Under the pieces are notes generated by a model that saw only the letters and a program-made list of their open reading frames with translations, did no database searches and was not told where the DNA came from. The position numbers and the translations under genes are program-made. Positions 27,179 through 36,115 of a stretch of DNA of 64,000 nt are shown here, piece after piece; positions within the stretch are counted from its first letter, which is position 1, and the number at the start of each line of letters is the position of its first letter. The DNA comes from Pandoraea sp. (lineage in GTDB: Bacteria > Pseudomonadota > Gammaproteobacteria > Burkholderiales > Burkholderiaceae): contig JARLJF010000035.1 in the NCBI GenBank assembly GCA_031291335.1, positions 36,330 through 100,329 of the forward strand, given 5' to 3'.

Positions 27179-28204
27179 ATGCATAAAGCCTTGGTGATCG
27201 CCCCCAACTGGATTGGGGACGCGCTGATGGCGCAGCCGTTGTTTACCCTTCTCAAGCGTCTGCATCCGCGTCTGACCATCGACGCGATCGCGCCCGGCTG
27301 GGTCGCCCCGGTTCTGGAACGCATGCCGGAGATTTCGCGCGTCGTCGCCACCGACCTCGCGCACGGCAAATTGCAGCCGCTCGAGCGCTACCGGCTCGCG
27401 AGCGTGCTCGCCGATGAGGGTTACGACGCCGCCTATGTGCTGCCGAACTCCCTGAAGTCGGCCCTGATTCCGTGGCTGGCGCGCATTCCGTTGCGCATCG
27501 GCTACAAGGGCGAGCAGCGCTACGGCCTGCTCAACGTGCGTCACGCCGATCCGCGCAAGGACGAGCGCCCGCCGATGGTGCGGCATTACGCTGCGCTCGC
27601 GTTCGCGCCGGGGGCCAAGTTGCCCGAGACGCTGCCCACTCCGCGTATCGAAACCGATCTGAACGAATCGGCCCGTGTTTTCGCGCGCTTCGGTCTGGAT
27701 CTGCGCGTGCCGCTCGTGGTGTTTTGCCCGGGCGCCGAGTTCGGGCCCGCCAAGCGCTGGCCGCCGGGGCACTTCGCGCAGCTCGCTCAATTGGTTCGGC
27801 GCTCGTTCCCGTACGCGCAGATCATTGCGCTCGGTTCGGGCAAGGACGGCGCGCTGGCGCAGCAGATTGCCGCCGATGCGCCGTTTGTGCGCAACCTTTG
27901 CGGACAGACGTCGCTGGCCGAGGCATGCGCGCTGCTGGCTCGCGCCAATGCCGTGGTGAGCAACGATTCGGGCCTGATGCACGTGACGGCGGCGTTGCGT
28001 CGCCCGCAGATTGCCTTGTTCGGTTCGTCCGATCCGCGCCACACTCCGCCGCTGTCCGACCAGGCGCATATCCTGTGGCTACAATTGGAATGCAGTCCGT
28101 GTTTTGCCCGCGAATGTCCGCTGGGTCACACGCGCTGCCTTAACGAGCTGATGCCTGAGCATGTGTTCGCAAATGTGCGCAACATTCTGCTCACGCAGCG
28201 CTGA
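27179..28204 (+). CDS. waaF: ADP-heptose:LPS heptosyltransferase II
   Basis: A 341-residue GT9 enzyme adding the second L-glycero-D-manno-heptose to the lipopolysaccharide inner core. It opens KALVIAPNWIGDALMAQPLF, the hallmark of WaaF. FCPGAEFGPAKRWPPGHFAQL and SNDSGLMHVTAAL are conserved nucleotide-sugar-site segments. ATG at 27179 begins the domain directly; longer upstream frames are unconserved. Confidence 0.93.
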   Translation: MHKALVIAPNWIGDALMAQPLFTLLKRLHPRLTIDAIAPGWVAPVLERMPEISRVVATDLAHGKLQPLERYRLASVLADEGYDAAYVLPNSLKSALIPWLARIPLRIGYKGEQRYGLLNVRHADPRKDERPPMVRHYAALAFAPGAKLPETLPTPRIETDLNESARVFARFGLDLRVPLVVFCPGAEFGPAKRWPPGHFAQLAQLVRRSFPYAQIIALGSGKDGALAQQIAADAPFVRNLCGQTSLAEACALLARANAVVSNDSGLMHVTAALRRPQIALFGSSDPRHTPPLSDQAHILWLQLECSPCFARECPLGHTRCLNELMPEHVFANVRNILLTQR

Positions 28205-28265
28205 TCCTGCCCCCCGGCGGAGCCGCGTTCAGCCCGATCCCGGTAACACTCAACGGTAAATCCTC

Positions 28266-28721
28266 ATGCCACGTTTTGTCCGTCTGTTCGATGCCGCCAG
28301 TGAAACGATCACCGCCTTTTATGACGCGCTTCGCCGTGGGCAGACGGATCGCGTGATGTCGCTCTGGGCGAACGAGGATTTCGTCAGCTACATTCGCGCC
28401 GACGGCACGCGTTGGGATGGCCTGGAGCAGATTCGCAGCGGTCTGGTCGCCCAGTTCACGCAAAGCGTGGTGCTGATCGATTCGCTGGACACGACCGAGT
28501 ACGACACCGTCGGCACGGTCGTGCACACGGCGACCGAAGCGATCCGCGTCGGCAAGGAAGACGCCGGTCAGACGACCGCCCAGCTCATCCACACGACTTA
28601 CGTGCTGGTGCACGAGCAGGGCGACTGGCGCTTCGCCCACATCCACTCCAGCCCATTGCCGCCGCATGCCGTCGAGCAATTCAGCCTGATGATGCACGCG
28701 CGTCCGGACGGGCTGCACTGA
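28266..28721 (+). CDS. NTF2-like / SnoaL-type protein
   Basis: A 151-residue single-domain protein of the NTF2-like fold. An N-terminal helix (ITAFYDALRRGQTDRVMSLWA) is followed by DFVSYI, GWDGLEQIRSG-like segments and the closing YVLVHEQGDWRFAHIHSSPLP. Such proteins are small enzymes or binding proteins; no active-site inference is possible. Spacing suggests cotranscription with waaF and the hydrolase downstream. Confidence 0.8.
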   Translation: MPRFVRLFDAASETITAFYDALRRGQTDRVMSLWANEDFVSYIRADGTRWDGLEQIRSGLVAQFTQSVVLIDSLDTTEYDTVGTVVHTATEAIRVGKEDAGQTTAQLIHTTYVLVHEQGDWRFAHIHSSPLPPHAVEQFSLMMHARPDGLH

Positions 28722-28737
28722 TCGGTACGGCACAACG

Positions 28738-29769
28738 ATGACGGCGCGCCAAGCGACGTTTCTACCCCTCGATTACCAGCCGCCCCGGTGGCTGCCTGAC
28801 GGGCACACCCAGACGATTTACCCGGCGCTGCTGGGTCGCCGCCCGTCGGTCGAATTCCGGCGCGAGACGTGGGACACGCCCGACGGCGACTTCGTCGACG
28901 TCGACTGGCTGGTCGCCCCGCCCGCCTCGGAAAAATCTCCGCCCGCCCCTGACGGTCTGGTCGACACGCCACTGGTCGTGTTGTTTCACGGACTCGAAGG
29001 CGGCTCGGGCAGCCACTACGCCCGCACCCTGATGCGCGAAGTCGAAGCGCAGGGCTGGCGCGGCGTGATCCCCCACTTTCGCAGTTGCAGCGGCCGCATG
29101 AATCGCGCGCCGCGCTTCTATCACTCGGGCGACAGCACCGAGGTCGACTGGATGCTGCAACGGCTGCGCGCGAACATCTCTGGTCCGATCTTCACGGCGG
29201 GGGTCTCACTCGGCGGCAATGTGTTGCTGCGCTGGCTCGGAGAGCGTGAGGGACATGCCGCACAGGTCGTGAGTGCCGCGTGCGCGATTTCGGCACCGCT
29301 CGATTTGCGTGCCGGCGGCCTGGCGCTCTCGCATGGCTTCAACATGGTGTACACGCGCAACTTCCTGGGCACGCTCAAGAAGAAGGCGCTCGCCAAGCTC
29401 GATCAATACCCCGGTCTCTACGACCGTAATCTGATGATGGCCGCGCGCGATCTGGGCGAATTCGACCACGTGGTGACGGCGCCGTTGCACGGTTATCACA
29501 GCGCGTTCGACTATTACACGCGCGCGTCGAGCAAGCCGATTCTGCCGGCCATCGAAGTCCCGACATTGGTCATCAACGCACGTAACGATCCGTTCCAACC
29601 GGCCAACGCGTTGCCTGGTCAGGACGATGTGGGACGTTACGTGCAGTTGTTGCAACCGGCGAACGGCGGCCATGTCGGCTTCATGAGCGGGCCGTTTCCG
29701 GGCGGCTTGACGTGGATGCCGCGCACGGTGATCGACTACTTCCGTCAATTTTTGCCGAGTGCGGCCTGA
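28738..29769 (+). CDS. YheT-family alpha/beta hydrolase
   Basis: A 343-residue hydrolase. PPRWLPDGHTQTIYPALL near the N-terminus is the YheT signature. The nucleophile elbow is GVSLGGN, and the probable catalytic His is in NGGHVGFM, with Asp in NARNDPF. Substrate unknown. The stop is 9 bp before the next gene, suggesting an operon from waaF to 30444. Confidence 0.9.
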   Translation: MTARQATFLPLDYQPPRWLPDGHTQTIYPALLGRRPSVEFRRETWDTPDGDFVDVDWLVAPPASEKSPPAPDGLVDTPLVVLFHGLEGGSGSHYARTLMREVEAQGWRGVIPHFRSCSGRMNRAPRFYHSGDSTEVDWMLQRLRANISGPIFTAGVSLGGNVLLRWLGEREGHAAQVVSAACAISAPLDLRAGGLALSHGFNMVYTRNFLGTLKKKALAKLDQYPGLYDRNLMMAARDLGEFDHVVTAPLHGYHSAFDYYTRASSKPILPAIEVPTLVINARNDPFQPANALPGQDDVGRYVQLLQPANGGHVGFMSGPFPGGLTWMPRTVIDYFRQFLPSAA

Positions 29770-29778
29770 GGATGCGTC

Positions 29779-30444
29779 ATGGATGAAATCGTTCGACAGG
29801 CGATGGCCAAGTGGCCCAACGTGCCGCATTGCTACGGCTGGCTCGCGCTCGACCGGCGGGGGCAATGGCGCATGCGCGACGAGGCGGCTCAGGCGGCAGG
29901 CGCGGCTGGCGATCCGATCCGTCACGCGGCGCTACTTGCGTTCATCGCGCGCAACTACGCCAGTGACGACGCCGGGCGCTGGTACTTCCAGAATGGGCCT
30001 CAACGCGTGTACGTCGCGCTCGCCTATGCGCCGTTCGTGGTGCGGCTGACGTGGGATACCACCGAGAACGACGGTCGCGGCGCGCCGGTGCTGACGCATC
30101 AATTGGGGCACACGTTCGTACCACAAGCGTGTCTGCTGGATGAAGACGGGAGTGTGGCGTTCGTCGGTGCGGTATCTGGCAGCGAGGGGGAGAGTGCCTC
30201 GAAGGGATGCGCACCGCTCGCGTTGCTGCACGATCACGACATCGATCAGCTCACACAGGTGTCCGATCTGGCGCAGGCATTCGAGATGGCGCAGACGTCC
30301 GACGATACGGCCGACGCCAAAGGGGCGGTGCAACTGCATTGGCGCAACGGCACGACCCTCCCCTTTGCGACCGTCCACGCAGGGAGTCTGCCGCAGACGT
30401 ATGGTTTCGAGCGTGATCCACAGGCAGACGATCAAGGCGCCTGA
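29779..30444 (+). CDS. Conserved protein of unknown function
   Basis: A 221-residue soluble protein beginning MDEIVRQAMAKWPNVPHCYGWLALD, with FIARNYASDDAGRWYFQNGPQRVYV further on. I recognise this as a conserved betaproteobacterial DUF protein regularly found beside YheT hydrolases, but do not trust my memory of the DUF number. No transmembrane segment, signal peptide or catalytic motif is visible. Confidence 0.75.
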   Translation: MDEIVRQAMAKWPNVPHCYGWLALDRRGQWRMRDEAAQAAGAAGDPIRHAALLAFIARNYASDDAGRWYFQNGPQRVYVALAYAPFVVRLTWDTTENDGRGAPVLTHQLGHTFVPQACLLDEDGSVAFVGAVSGSEGESASKGCAPLALLHDHDIDQLTQVSDLAQAFEMAQTSDDTADAKGAVQLHWRNGTTLPFATVHAGSLPQTYGFERDPQADDQGA

Positions 30445-30448
30445 GCGG

Positions 30449-31912
30449 TTACACCGCGACGTCCCTTCGGACTTGTTCAGCGTCGTCAAACACCTCGGGA
30501 TACCGGTCGGTGTAAAAGCGCTCGGTATGCTCACCCGAGCCCTTCCCGCCAAGTAGCTGCCACGGCTCACTGGCGAGACACGATGACAATGCGGCGATAG
30601 AGACCAAGCCGCCAAACAACCACCATCGTCCATCCAGGGTGTCTGCGGCATACGAAACGCCATATAGCGTGAAGGACAGCATGCTTGCCATCTGCGTCGT
30701 CAGCAACGTTGCACTGGCGACCCTGATGCGCACGGACGATGGCATTGCGATCACGCGCCGGTCGATGCCGTTCATCGACAGACAGGCGCCAAAGATCCCG
30801 GTTGACATCAAACACATTCCCAACACGACGGCGGTGTCCGCGGCAGTTGCCGCTACGAGGCTAATGCCCAGCGCCGCCCAGACGGCGACGTAACCCAGCC
30901 TGCGTTGCAATGCGCCGGAGAGGATCGTGTGAAAGACGACAACGCCCGCAATCGATCCAACAACGAATATGCCGATCAGCCAACCTGCCTGCGACTCCGG
31001 AAGTGCCGCCTGTCGCACGAGTTGAGGAATCATCAGCGGCACAATTCCCGCAGTCGCAACGCCCAGCAAGATGTCGCAGAGCGTAAAGAATCTTTCCGCC
31101 GGTAGCCGTATTTTCAAGGTGAATCCAGCGAAGGCGCGACGAAACAATGGTCTTACCGAAGCAGGCTCGGATATTCCGCCCTGACTCGACGACGGGAGTA
31201 CGGGGAATATAGGGAGTCGCGGCAGAAGAGGTAGTACGCAACATCCCAGCGCTGCGACACACCACAAAGCATATTGCTGCGTACAAAACAGCAAAGCCAC
31301 GCCAGCCAACAATGGGCCGCAGATACGACCGAGATTGACCGTGACGCGCTTCGCACGAAATGCGCAGAGTGTTCGAGTGGCGTCGACCGTCTCGGCGGGA
31401 TAGACGCCAAGCAGGGGTTGCACGACCGCGAAGGCGGCGACAGCCACCATGTCGTTCAGTATCCAGAAAGTCACACTGTGCGTTGCAGCCTCTATGACCA
31501 GCCGCGATATGCCTGATAGCACAATGATCACGCTCGCCCAGCGCATCACCCACTCACGCGACAAACGCTCAGTCCATGAAGCGGCCACAGGCAGTGCGAT
31601 AACTGCGCCTACGGCAAGTGCAAGCTCATAGGCGACGACACCGGCCGTACCGAACCGCCCGAGCAACACGATGGGCACCGTCGCGTTCCACATGCCGAGA
31701 TAGGCCGCCAGCAGGAAATCCAACGACAGGTAAACGAGAAATGTGCGCACGATGCAGGCCAAGAGAATCACCACGACCGAGTGTCGGGCGTGGCGACCAT
31801 GACGCGAAAGGGAATGCGTGAGCGGCGATGAAAGACTTGACGCAACGGCAGCATCGAACGCAATCTCAGACCGATCGAAAGGAAAGATTCTCTGACAGCC
31901 GACAGAATGCAC
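30449..31912 (-). CDS. MFS transporter with lower G+C
   Basis: A 487-residue membrane protein with about 12 hydrophobic helices (VVVILLACIVRTFLVYLSL; VVAYELALAVGAVIALPVA; GWLIGIFVVGSIAGVVVFH; others), fitting a major-facilitator carrier. The specific family is not recognised. Codon use and base composition are visibly less GC-rich than neighbours. The start is uncertain: several in-frame ATGs occur in the first 40 codons. It converges with the preceding gene (4 bp gap) and lies downstream of the M48 protease gene. Confidence 0.75.
   Translation of the reverse strand: MHSVGCQRIFPFDRSEIAFDAAVASSLSSPLTHSLSRHGRHARHSVVVILLACIVRTFLVYLSLDFLLAAYLGMWNATVPIVLLGRFGTAGVVAYELALAVGAVIALPVAASWTERLSREWVMRWASVIIVLSGISRLVIEAATHSVTFWILNDMVAVAAFAVVQPLLGVYPAETVDATRTLCAFRAKRVTVNLGRICGPLLAGVALLFCTQQYALWCVAALGCCVLPLLPRLPIFPVLPSSSQGGISEPASVRPLFRRAFAGFTLKIRLPAERFFTLCDILLGVATAGIVPLMIPQLVRQAALPESQAGWLIGIFVVGSIAGVVVFHTILSGALQRRLGYVAVWAALGISLVAATAADTAVVLGMCLMSTGIFGACLSMNGIDRRVIAMPSSVRIRVASATLLTTQMASMLSFTLYGVSYAADTLDGRWWLFGGLVSIAALSSCLASEPWQLLGGKGSGEHTERFYTDRYPEVFDDAEQVRRDVAV
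31194..31229. repeat. 9-nt degenerate tandem repeat, four units
   Basis: Units gggagtacg, gggaatata, gggagtcgc and ggcagaaga, in frame in the central cytoplasmic loop of the MFS gene; they code LPRLPIFPVLP. Confidence 0.6.
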
Positions 31913-31933
31913 GTAGCTACGTAGTACGCACGC

Positions 31934-33526
31934 TCACCCGAACTGCTTGTTGAAGTCCTTCTCGTCTTCCTTGTCTTCCCGGTAGCGACGTTGAAACTCG
32001 TGCAGTCGAGCGTCGATGGTCGACATCTCGTAGAAGTCGGCGTCACCCGCGTCGCGCGCGAGTTTTAGCTGGCTGACGGCAGCCATCCACTGGCCCTGCA
32101 ATGCGTACTGCTCCGCCAGCGCGGCGTGCTGGCGCGCACGCTTGCCATCGGCAGCCCACGCGCCCGCCAGCGCCCGCCACCAGATCGGCTCGCTGCGATA
32201 GCGCTCGACCTGCGCCTGAAGGAACTTCGTCGCCTCGGGAATGCGTTGGCTCGCGACCAGCGCGTCGGCATAGGCCATGTCGGCCGCCTGAGAGAGCGGG
32301 AACGCTGCGCGTGCCTGCGTAGCCACACGCAACGCTTCCTCCGGGCGCCCCGACAGACGGGCGATATCCGAGGCCAATACGGCCAGACTCGGCGTGCCCG
32401 GCCCCGTGCCGCCAAATGCCGCGCGCGACTTCTCAAGCGCCTCACGCGCAGGCTCCCAACGACGTTGCTTGAACTCAGCCAGCGCCACGGCATACCAGGC
32501 CCCCGCGACACTCGGCGCCGTCTGCGAACGAATCGCCGTGCGCTGCGTGTCGGCAATCATCGCAAAGTCGCTCGCCGACTTCTGCTGCAACACGAACGAA
32601 CGCGCACGCACAAACGCATACTCGGGCGACTGCTCCGGCTGACGATAGCCGGCGTTGCGCGACCGATTGAGCATGTCGGCAATGCGATCCGTCGTGAGCG
32701 GGTGAGTCCGCACGTATTCCGGCACACCGGCTTCGTTGATGGAATCCGCACGCTGCAAACGCTCGAAGAAGGTCGGCATCGCATACGTGTCGAAACCCGC
32801 CGCCTGAAGCAACTGGAAACCCACCCGATCGGCTTCACGCTCCGCGTCGCGCGAGAACCGTAATTGCCGATCCACGGCCAGCCCCTGCCCGCCCATCGCA
32901 ATCCCCATGCCGAGATCTGAACTGCGGGCACCAATCCCCGCGAGCAGGCCAAGCAACAACCCACCCAATGCGATCCATGAGTTCTGCGACTGCTGACCGA
33001 GCATCCGCGCGATGTGATGCTGCAAAACGTGCCCCGTCTCGTGCCCGACCACCGACGCCAGTTCCGACTCGGTGCGCGTGGTCACGATCAGTCCCGTGTT
33101 GATGCCGATGAACCCGCCGGGCAGCGAAAACGCGTTGATCGCCGGATCGCGCACAACGAAGAATTCGAAGCTCTGACTGGCATCGAGCCCGACTTTGCGC
33201 GTGGCCGACACGAGCTTGCTGCCCAGCGCATTGACGTAATCGGAGAGCAGCAGGTCGGACAAATAATCGGGATCGGCGCGAATCTCGCGCATCACACGTT
33301 CGCCCAGTTTGCGCTCCATCGCAGGCGACAGATCGGCCGCCGAGCTTTGGCCGAGCGTCGGCAACGACTGCGCCGCAGCCTGCGTCGGAAGCACGGCGGC
33401 AGCGAACGTCGTTCCAATCATGACCGGCAGCATCGCCCACGCGAAAACACGCCGCCAGCGAGCGACATCGCTCGTGCAACGAGTGGATTGACGAGGCTGC
33501 TTCGACATGACGGTCATCCGTGCCAT
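31934..33526 (-). CDS. M48-family metalloprotease with TPR region (BepA-like)
   Basis: A 530-residue exported protein. An N-terminal hydrophobic segment (about 27-52, ending LPTQAAAQ) is followed by an M48 peptidase domain with HETGH (162-166) and a downstream glutamate ligand in RDAEREADRVG. The C-terminal half is a helical TPR-like region (residues 330-500). The layout matches BepA/YfgC, which degrades misfolded outer-membrane proteins and assists LptD assembly. The start is ambiguous among ATGs at 33526, 33517 and 33508; the signal peptide is kept in all cases. Confidence 0.88.
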   Translation of the reverse strand: MARMTVMSKQPRQSTRCTSDVARWRRVFAWAMLPVMIGTTFAAAVLPTQAAAQSLPTLGQSSAADLSPAMERKLGERVMREIRADPDYLSDLLLSDYVNALGSKLVSATRKVGLDASQSFEFFVVRDPAINAFSLPGGFIGINTGLIVTTRTESELASVVGHETGHVLQHHIARMLGQQSQNSWIALGGLLLGLLAGIGARSSDLGMGIAMGGQGLAVDRQLRFSRDAEREADRVGFQLLQAAGFDTYAMPTFFERLQRADSINEAGVPEYVRTHPLTTDRIADMLNRSRNAGYRQPEQSPEYAFVRARSFVLQQKSASDFAMIADTQRTAIRSQTAPSVAGAWYAVALAEFKQRRWEPAREALEKSRAAFGGTGPGTPSLAVLASDIARLSGRPEEALRVATQARAAFPLSQAADMAYADALVASQRIPEATKFLQAQVERYRSEPIWWRALAGAWAADGKRARQHAALAEQYALQGQWMAAVSQLKLARDAGDADFYEMSTIDARLHEFQRRYREDKEDEKDFNKQFG

Positions 33527-33797
33527 GAACAGCACGACGAAGAAAAGCGAAGCACGGGAATCATGCGGGATATGCCGATGGAGGCGCTGAACGAACGTGA
33601 CGAACGCGTCATGGAAATGGGCACCGCAAGGCGCTGATCATTCGGGGCTGCTGCTATGATAGCAGCCAGACGTGGACGTTCCGTGGCATCGCCTCAACGT
33701 CCGGAATGCAGACAAACCCCATCCGAATTCACGCTCGCCAGCGGCGCAATTGCGCCTTCGTGCCAGCACTTCCGTCACACCTTCTCAGCATCGACTC

Positions 33798-34277
33798 ATG
33801 GCAGAACTCACCCACTTCGACACCGCCGGACAGGCCCACATGGTTGACGTCGGCGGCAAGGACAGCACGCACCGCATCGCGGTCGCACGCGGCACCATCC
33901 AGATGAAGCCGGAAACGCTCGCGCTGATTCGCTCCGGCACGGCCAAGAAAGGTGACGTACTGGGCATTGCCCGCATCGCCGCCATTCAGGGGGCAAAGCG
34001 AACCGCCGACTTGATTCCGCTGTGCCATCCGCTCGCGCTCACGCGCGTGACGGTGGAGTTTCTGGTGGACGATGGCGCAAACGCCGTCCATTGTCGCGCG
34101 CAGGTCGAGACCATCGGCCGCACGGGTGTCGAGATGGAAGCCCTCACTGCCGTTCAGGTCGGCCTGCTGACGATCTACGACATGTGCAAGGCCGTCGACC
34201 GCGGCATGACCATGACAGACGTGCGCGTGCTGGAAAAGCACGGCGGCAAGTCGGGCGACTGGGTGGCGCAGGCGTAA
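33798..34277 (+). CDS. moaC: Cyclic pyranopterin monophosphate synthase MoaC
   Basis: A 159-residue enzyme of molybdenum-cofactor synthesis. It opens [57 protein letters not shown] and the C-terminal lysine region ([12 protein letters not shown]) are diagnostic. It supplies the cofactor needed by the molybdoenzymes at the start of the window, although it is not in that operon. Confidence 0.95.
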   Translation: MAELTHFDTAGQAHMVDVGGKDSTHRIAVARGTIQMKPETLALIRSGTAKKGDVLGIARIAAIQGAKRTADLIPLCHPLALTRVTVEFLVDDGANAVHCRAQVETIGRTGVEMEALTAVQVGLLTIYDMCKAVDRGMTMTDVRVLEKHGGKSGDWVAQA

Positions 34278-34298
34278 GCGCGCTCTCGGGCAGCGGCG

Positions 34299-35175
34299 TC
34301 ACGTCCGCGACGCTGTCCACTGCACCGCCAGAATGCTCGCGAACACCGTCACGAGTCCGACGAACGCAAAGCCCTTGATCGCCTGATCGAGCAATACCCA
34401 GCCGAGAACCACGGCGGTCAACGGGCTCAGCAGACCGAGCGACGACACCGCAACCGGCGCCAGACGCCCAATGCCCCGAAACCACAACGCGTAAGCCAGC
34501 AACGCCCCGGCGATCGAGAGATACAGATAACCCAGCGTCTGCGAGATCGTGAGCGCGGGAAGCGGCGCATCGGCCAGCCACGCAACGGGGGCGAGCATCA
34601 ATCCCCCCAGCAGCAACTGCCATCCGGTGAGCGCCAGCACCGGCATCTCCAAACGCCACCGACGCGTGAGATAGGTGCCTGTCGCCATACTTGCCGCCCC
34701 CGCCAGCGCCGCCACGATGCCCACCGGCTCGAACACCGTGCCAGGCGACAACAGCAGCACCCCCATGCCGACGACGCCCGCGAGTGCCGCCCATACCGTG
34801 GTCGCCAGCGGACGCCGCTGCTCCCCCCCCCCACGCCAACCCCATGACAAGCAACGGCTGAATCGCGCCGACCACCGCCGCCAGTCCGCCCGGCAAACGA
34901 TACGCGGCGACAAACAGCAACGCCTGAAAGGCACCGATGTTCAACGCGGAGAGCACCACCAGGCGCCCCCAGTCGCGACGCCCCGGCCAACGTCGCGCAT
35001 AGAGCAACAGCAGCAGCCCCGACGGCAGCACACGGATGAGCGCTGCGGTAAATGGCCGGTCGGGCGGCAACAGTTGCGTCGTCACGATATAGGTCGAGCC
35101 CCAGATCATCGGCGCCAATGCCGTGAGCAGCGCGTCGATCCAACGCACCGGTAAAGAAGCAGTCGTAGTCGTCAT
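34299..35175 (-). pseudogene. EamA/DMT-family transporter interrupted at a G10 tract
   Basis: Two overlapping frames together code a normal ten-helix drug/metabolite transporter. The N-terminal part (MTTTTASLPVRWIDALL to LLVMGLAWGG) is in one frame; the rest, from EQRRPLATTVWAALAGVVG to the stop, is in the next. The switch falls exactly at a run of ten G on the coding strand (plus-strand C run 34823-34832). Nine G would restore one continuous frame of about 290 residues. The gene may be inactivated, phase-variable, or affected by a homopolymer sequencing error. It is divergent from a MarR regulator with two operator-like repeats between them. Confidence 0.8.
34823..34832. repeat. Homopolymer of ten C (G10 on the coding strand)
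   Basis: Site of the reading-frame change in the EamA transporter gene; slipped-strand mispairing could switch the gene on and off. Confidence 0.85.
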
Positions 35176-35177
35176 GG

Positions 35178-35205
35178 CAATTTATCTTCAATTCAAGATA
35201 AATTG
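35178..35205. promoter_or_regulatory. Operator-like inverted repeat 1 (MarR/EamA)
   Basis: Perfect 11-bp arms caatttatctt and aagataaattg separated by 6 nt, ending 2 bp before the EamA start codon. Position and form suit a MarR-family dimer site. Confidence 0.7.
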
Positions 35206-35221
35206 CAGTTTGGTATCCTTT

Positions 35222-35239
35222 TGTCTCGAAGTCAAGATA
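35222..35239. promoter_or_regulatory. Operator-like repeat 2 (MarR/EamA)
   Basis: An imperfect copy of the first site, TgTCTcGA-ag-TCaAGAtA, 13 bp before the MarR start codon. Shares the TATCTT/AAGATA half-sites. Confidence 0.6.
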
Positions 35240-35252
35240 ACTGGAGTCACGC

Positions 35253-35825
35253 ATGGGAAACCGGCCCACGGGGAATCGCGCAACGCGCGCCGCAGCAAGC
35301 AACGATCCGGCACGGCAATCGCCGCAGAACGGCGGCGATGCGGTCGACAGCATCCTCGCGCAATGGCATCGCGAACGCCCCGACCTGGATGTGTCGCCGA
35401 TGGGCGTCATCGGTCGCCTCAAGCGTTGCGCGGCGCTCGTCCAGCAGCAACTCGATGCGACGTTCGCCGAGTTCGACATGAGTGGATGGGAATTCGACAT
35501 GCTGGCGACATTGCGTCGCTCGGGAGCGCCCTACCGGCTCGCACCGACCGCCTTGTTTTCGACGCTGATGGTCACGTCGGGAACGATGACGCATCGATTG
35601 CAGCGTCTCGAGGCTCGGGGCTGGATTGCCCGCGTAGCCAATCCGGACGACGCCCGAAGCCTGCTGGTACAACTGACGGATGCCGGATTCGCGTTGATCG
35701 AGCGGGCCGTCGAGGCCCACGTCGCCAACGAACACCGGATGCTGGCGCCACTGACGAAAGCCTCCCTCGCGGACATCGAATCCGGCTTGAGCGCGTGGTT
35801 GCGCGCGCTCGAAGCGAAGAAATGA
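35253..35825 (+). CDS. MarR-family transcriptional regulator
   Basis: A 190-residue regulator with an unconserved N-terminal extension of about 45 residues and a winged-helix domain: MSGWEFDMLATLRRSG, LFSTLMVTSGTMTHRLQRLEARGWIARV, NPDDARSLLVQLTDAGFALIE. It has GGAG before the ATG at 35253. The divergent EamA transporter and the two repeats in the shared promoter region indicate local repression of transporter and regulator, relieved by an unknown ligand. Confidence 0.9.
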   Translation: MGNRPTGNRATRAAASNDPARQSPQNGGDAVDSILAQWHRERPDLDVSPMGVIGRLKRCAALVQQQLDATFAEFDMSGWEFDMLATLRRSGAPYRLAPTALFSTLMVTSGTMTHRLQRLEARGWIARVANPDDARSLLVQLTDAGFALIERAVEAHVANEHRMLAPLTKASLADIESGLSAWLRALEAKK

Positions 35826-36115
35826 TCGGGCAGTATTCTTAACGAGAAAGATCCGCAACGCGCTGCTCACATATTACGAAGACAGGAGCAGCGCTTTTCG
35901 GGTGAGATTTGCACGAGCCGCAGGAGAGTCCGTTAAAGGCTTCCAAGTGATCCAGAGCACTTCAGTGGACCATCTGCAGGCGGTATGGACGTGGCTTCCC
36001 GGCACATTAACCCGCCGCCAAATCCAGGCGAATTTTGGGTGCCATCAATACCAGTTGTTTTATACTCCTGCGGTATTAGCGCAACCGCAGCCCCCTGCTT
36101 AGAGCCCCATTTTCC
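35826..36115. other. Upstream region of the glycan island
   Basis: 290 bp where base composition falls. A TATACT hexamer at 36061-36066, about 50 bp before the first island gene, is a probable -10; a TTGGGT at 36035-36040 is 20 bp away, too far for an ideal -35. No gene seen. Confidence 0.4.
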
